Positions 45,524 through 46,979 of a DNA stretch of 46,979 nt are shown one piece after another (positions within the stretch are counted from its first letter, which is position 1; each line of letters begins with the position of its first letter). Origin of the DNA: Trichormus sp. M33_DOE_039 (GTDB lineage Bacteria > Cyanobacteriota > Cyanobacteriia > Cyanobacteriales > Nostocaceae); the NCBI GenBank assembly GCA_015296085.1, contig DVDT01000002.1:1-46979 (forward strand), given 5' to 3'. The translations under genes were made by a program, and so were the position numbers. The notes under the pieces are model-generated. The model was not told where the DNA came from, made no database searches, and was given only the letters and a program-made list of their open reading frames with translations.

Positions 45524-46705
45524 ATGGCACAAAAGAAAAGATTATTAGCAGATATATCTCTGAAAGGATTAGACATTGCCCCTTCACAAGTAAGAGGTGC
45601 AGTCCGCATTGTGCCACTTATCCGGCGGAACATACGCGGTGATTTGCGCTTAAACCGTCGTTCCTGTGAAGAAGATATAACAATCGTCAATTTAGAAGGG
45701 AAATTTACAGACCCAAGCACAAAATATTTTTCCTATGTTCCCCACGGCTTAGTTATGTCGTGGACTGATGACGGTAGTCCCGTCGCCAGCTTTGGTGGAC
45801 AGATACTCAAACCCGATGGACAACATCAAGAATATGGTTGTGTCAGCGTTCGTTTAATGCACCGCATGGCTAAACGAGAATCAGCTAACCAACTGAGATT
45901 TTTGCCTTTACACCTAGCAATGGAAGGTTTTTTATCACTATTTTTCTCTGGGCCGACAATTGCTTGGCGTGAGTATTCTAAATATGCCCTCTCTCATGGT
46001 TTGGGTTCGCGCCACGAAACTGCTGTGAGTTACATAGCTGGTTTGGAAGATGCCTTACGTGTGTTTGAAATTCACGAACAACAAGTTGGGGTGTTAGTTT
46101 TTGTTGCCGAATCATTAGCATCAGCTTTTGTAGTTCCCACCCCAGAAGACTACCGTGCCTTGCATACCAGCCTTTTAGAAGACTTTTATGGAGAATTGAT
46201 TTACCAGTACAGCTTGCTGTATGACACAACTTGGCCGATGGAAACCACTGTAGATGAGTCCAATATTAATAGTTTGGCAGATTTGAGAGGAGCGATCGCT
46301 AAAATACGACAAGACTGGGCATCGTTCCAAGGCTTCATGGCAGAGGGATTATTACAACGCCAACTAAATTCTCAGATAGTTTATACTGCTGGTTCTTTTC
46401 TACTGCAAAGGTTCATCACCGACTTACAACCCAAACACGAAAACTATATTGGTGAAGCAATCATCCGCGAATCAGGGGAACTGGAATATCTCAAAACTTA
46501 CCGCCTATCAGAAGCACAAACTCGCCGAGCCTACCTACTGAGCAAATTAGCCGAACACAACTGGAATATCGTAGCAACCGCTAAAGCACTCTCTCAAACT
46601 AGTGAGGACTTCATTGCTCGAATAGAAGCGGCTGGTTTTGGATACCTACTCAATCAATCTGTGCGTGAAGCTGCACTCAAAAAAACTAAAAAGTCCCGGA
46701 TATAA
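45524..46705 (+). CDS. vWA-partner protein with C-terminal Fis-like helix-turn-helix
   Basis: 393 residues, not assigned to a family with certainty. Residues about 25-110 look beta-rich (AVRIVPLIRRNIRGDLRL, then DDGSPVASFGGQILKPDG); about 120-330 are mainly helical (LRFLPLHLAMEGFLSLFFSG, then VVPTPEDYRALHTSLLEDF). The end (about 335-376; YLLSKLAEHNWNIVATAKAL, then FIARIEAAGFGYLL) resembles the Fis/NtrC DNA-binding helix-turn-helix. The beta-rich start is faintly like the ARPP-1 domain, a guess only. It starts 2 bases after the vWA stop, so both proteins are made together and likely act together; it may also regulate the operon. A highly basic tail (KKTKKSRI) closes it. Confidence 0.7.
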   Translation: MAQKKRLLADISLKGLDIAPSQVRGAVRIVPLIRRNIRGDLRLNRRSCEEDITIVNLEGKFTDPSTKYFSYVPHGLVMSWTDDGSPVASFGGQILKPDGQHQEYGCVSVRLMHRMAKRESANQLRFLPLHLAMEGFLSLFFSGPTIAWREYSKYALSHGLGSRHETAVSYIAGLEDALRVFEIHEQQVGVLVFVAESLASAFVVPTPEDYRALHTSLLEDFYGELIYQYSLLYDTTWPMETTVDESNINSLADLRGAIAKIRQDWASFQGFMAEGLLQRQLNSQIVYTAGSFLLQRFITDLQPKHENYIGEAIIRESGELEYLKTYRLSEAQTRRAYLLSKLAEHNWNIVATAKALSQTSEDFIARIEAAGFGYLLNQSVREAALKKTKKSRI

Positions 46706-46979
46706 ATATCTCAGGTAAGTACATTATGAGGAGTTGGCAAAAAAACTGAAGGCTGAAAAGCTTTGCTGGTAAGGATATAAGGAGGAAGAAAAAAGAGACG
46801 AAAAAACTTTGGAAAAGGTGTTGACACACCAAGTCGAATTAGATATATTAGATAAGTGCCTGAGAGGAGAGCGCGAGAAAGCGCAGTCCAGAGGGCAACC
46901 GAACCTTGAAAAAATTATAGTTTGAAAGCCAAAAAAAGACAACTAGCCTGCGTCAAGAAAATAAAACACCAGGCTGAGG
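46706..46979 (+). other. Right-edge region with a decayed-looking reading frame
   Basis: Purine-rich plus strand. One frame reads YEELAKKLKAEKLCW, then TAA, then about 50 further codons with charged, coiled-coil-like content (e.g. LTHQVELDILDKCLRGEREK) to a TGA at 46924. It looks like the remains of a coding region broken by stops, or a chance purine-rich frame. No intact gene can be supported before the window ends. Confidence 0.35.
46821..46849 (+). promoter_or_regulatory. Strong sigma-70-type promoter match
   Basis: TTGACA (46821-46826), a 17-base spacer and TATATT (46844-46849) form an almost perfect vegetative promoter. Transcription would start near G46856. A GC-rich GCGCGAGAAAGCGC hairpin follows. 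It may drive an RNA or gene beyond the window edge, or be a chance match inside the decayed frame. Confidence 0.45.

Noticed and set aside
46724-46942. Minus-strand frame at the right edge, Phe/Ser-rich
   Set aside because: It is the reverse of a purine-rich strand; Ser/Phe bias is a composition effect.
46856-46979. Start of a group II intron (GTGCC followed by a GC-rich hairpin)
   Set aside because: Only a weak match to intron 5' ends; no later domains are in the window to test it.

Overview
The window looks like chromosomal DNA of a filamentous, Nostoc/Anabaena-type cyanobacterium. The evidence is the many GCGATCGC (HIP1) sites, moderate-to-low GC with AT-rich spacers, the photosystem II genes psbK and psbM, a Tab2-type photosystem translation factor, two carotenoid-binding OCP-N-terminal-like proteins, a fused PyrF-PyrE enzyme, and short tandem repeats of the ATTCCCC / GGGGACT kind that are common in Nostocales. 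Species cannot be named from the sequence alone. No tRNA, rRNA, CRISPR array or intact insertion sequence was recognised.

Layout. 1-4.2 kb: an unrecognised protein with a possible ADP-ribosyltransferase-like fold, a small membrane protein, and two related pentapeptide-repeat proteins. 4.2-10 kb: a stand-alone NDH-like flavoprotein (the half that is often fused to SelD), an AI-2E family permease, the PyrF-PyrE fusion, and a Tat-exported molybdopterin oxidoreductase with its membrane cytochrome b. 10-14.5 kb: a zinc-ribbon/NYN-nuclease/LOTUS-like protein, 4-hydroxyphenylpyruvate dioxygenase, and two helical carotenoid proteins each closed by a hairpin terminator. 14.5-18 kb: squalene-hopene cyclase divergent from an HpnB-like glycosyltransferase (hopanoid pathway). 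18-25.6 kb: a GNAT protein, a ClC-CBS-USP fusion, TldE/PmbA, Tab2 and two small proteins. 25.6-33 kb: a signalling cluster of a large CHASE3/HAMP/GAF hybrid kinase, then CheR, CheB and a second hybrid kinase in a tight operon. 33-40.3 kb: a CAP/SCP secreted protein, a tandem universal stress protein, then tgt-psbK-ferredoxin-psbM on the minus strand (psbK and psbM encode 45 and 38 residues), a DUF1036 protein and an unknown protein. 40.3-46.9 kb: a NACHT-HEAT NTPase divergent from a small protein, two tandem structured RNA elements, a Ro60-like vWA protein and a protein with a C-terminal Fis-like helix-turn-helix.

The most interesting part is the right-hand island. Between the 122-aa gene and the vWA gene lie two 85-nt elements. 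Each folds into a long stem whose outer 9-bp helix is followed by one bulged C, then an inner 9-10-bp helix, then a 4-bp/7-nt apical hairpin. The two copies differ by paired substitutions that keep the helices. A bulged-C end helix is the hallmark of Ro60-binding Y RNAs, and the next gene has the Ro60 layout (helical N-terminus, then vWA with an intact MIDAS). I infer a Y-RNA/Ro60-like ribonucleoprotein with a dedicated downstream partner, next to a NACHT NTPase. This rests on sequence and by-eye folding only.

A second theme is short repeats that have entered genes: an in-frame insert in HpnB, an inter-domain linker in the ClC fusion, and the C-terminal tails of squalene-hopene cyclase and Tgt.
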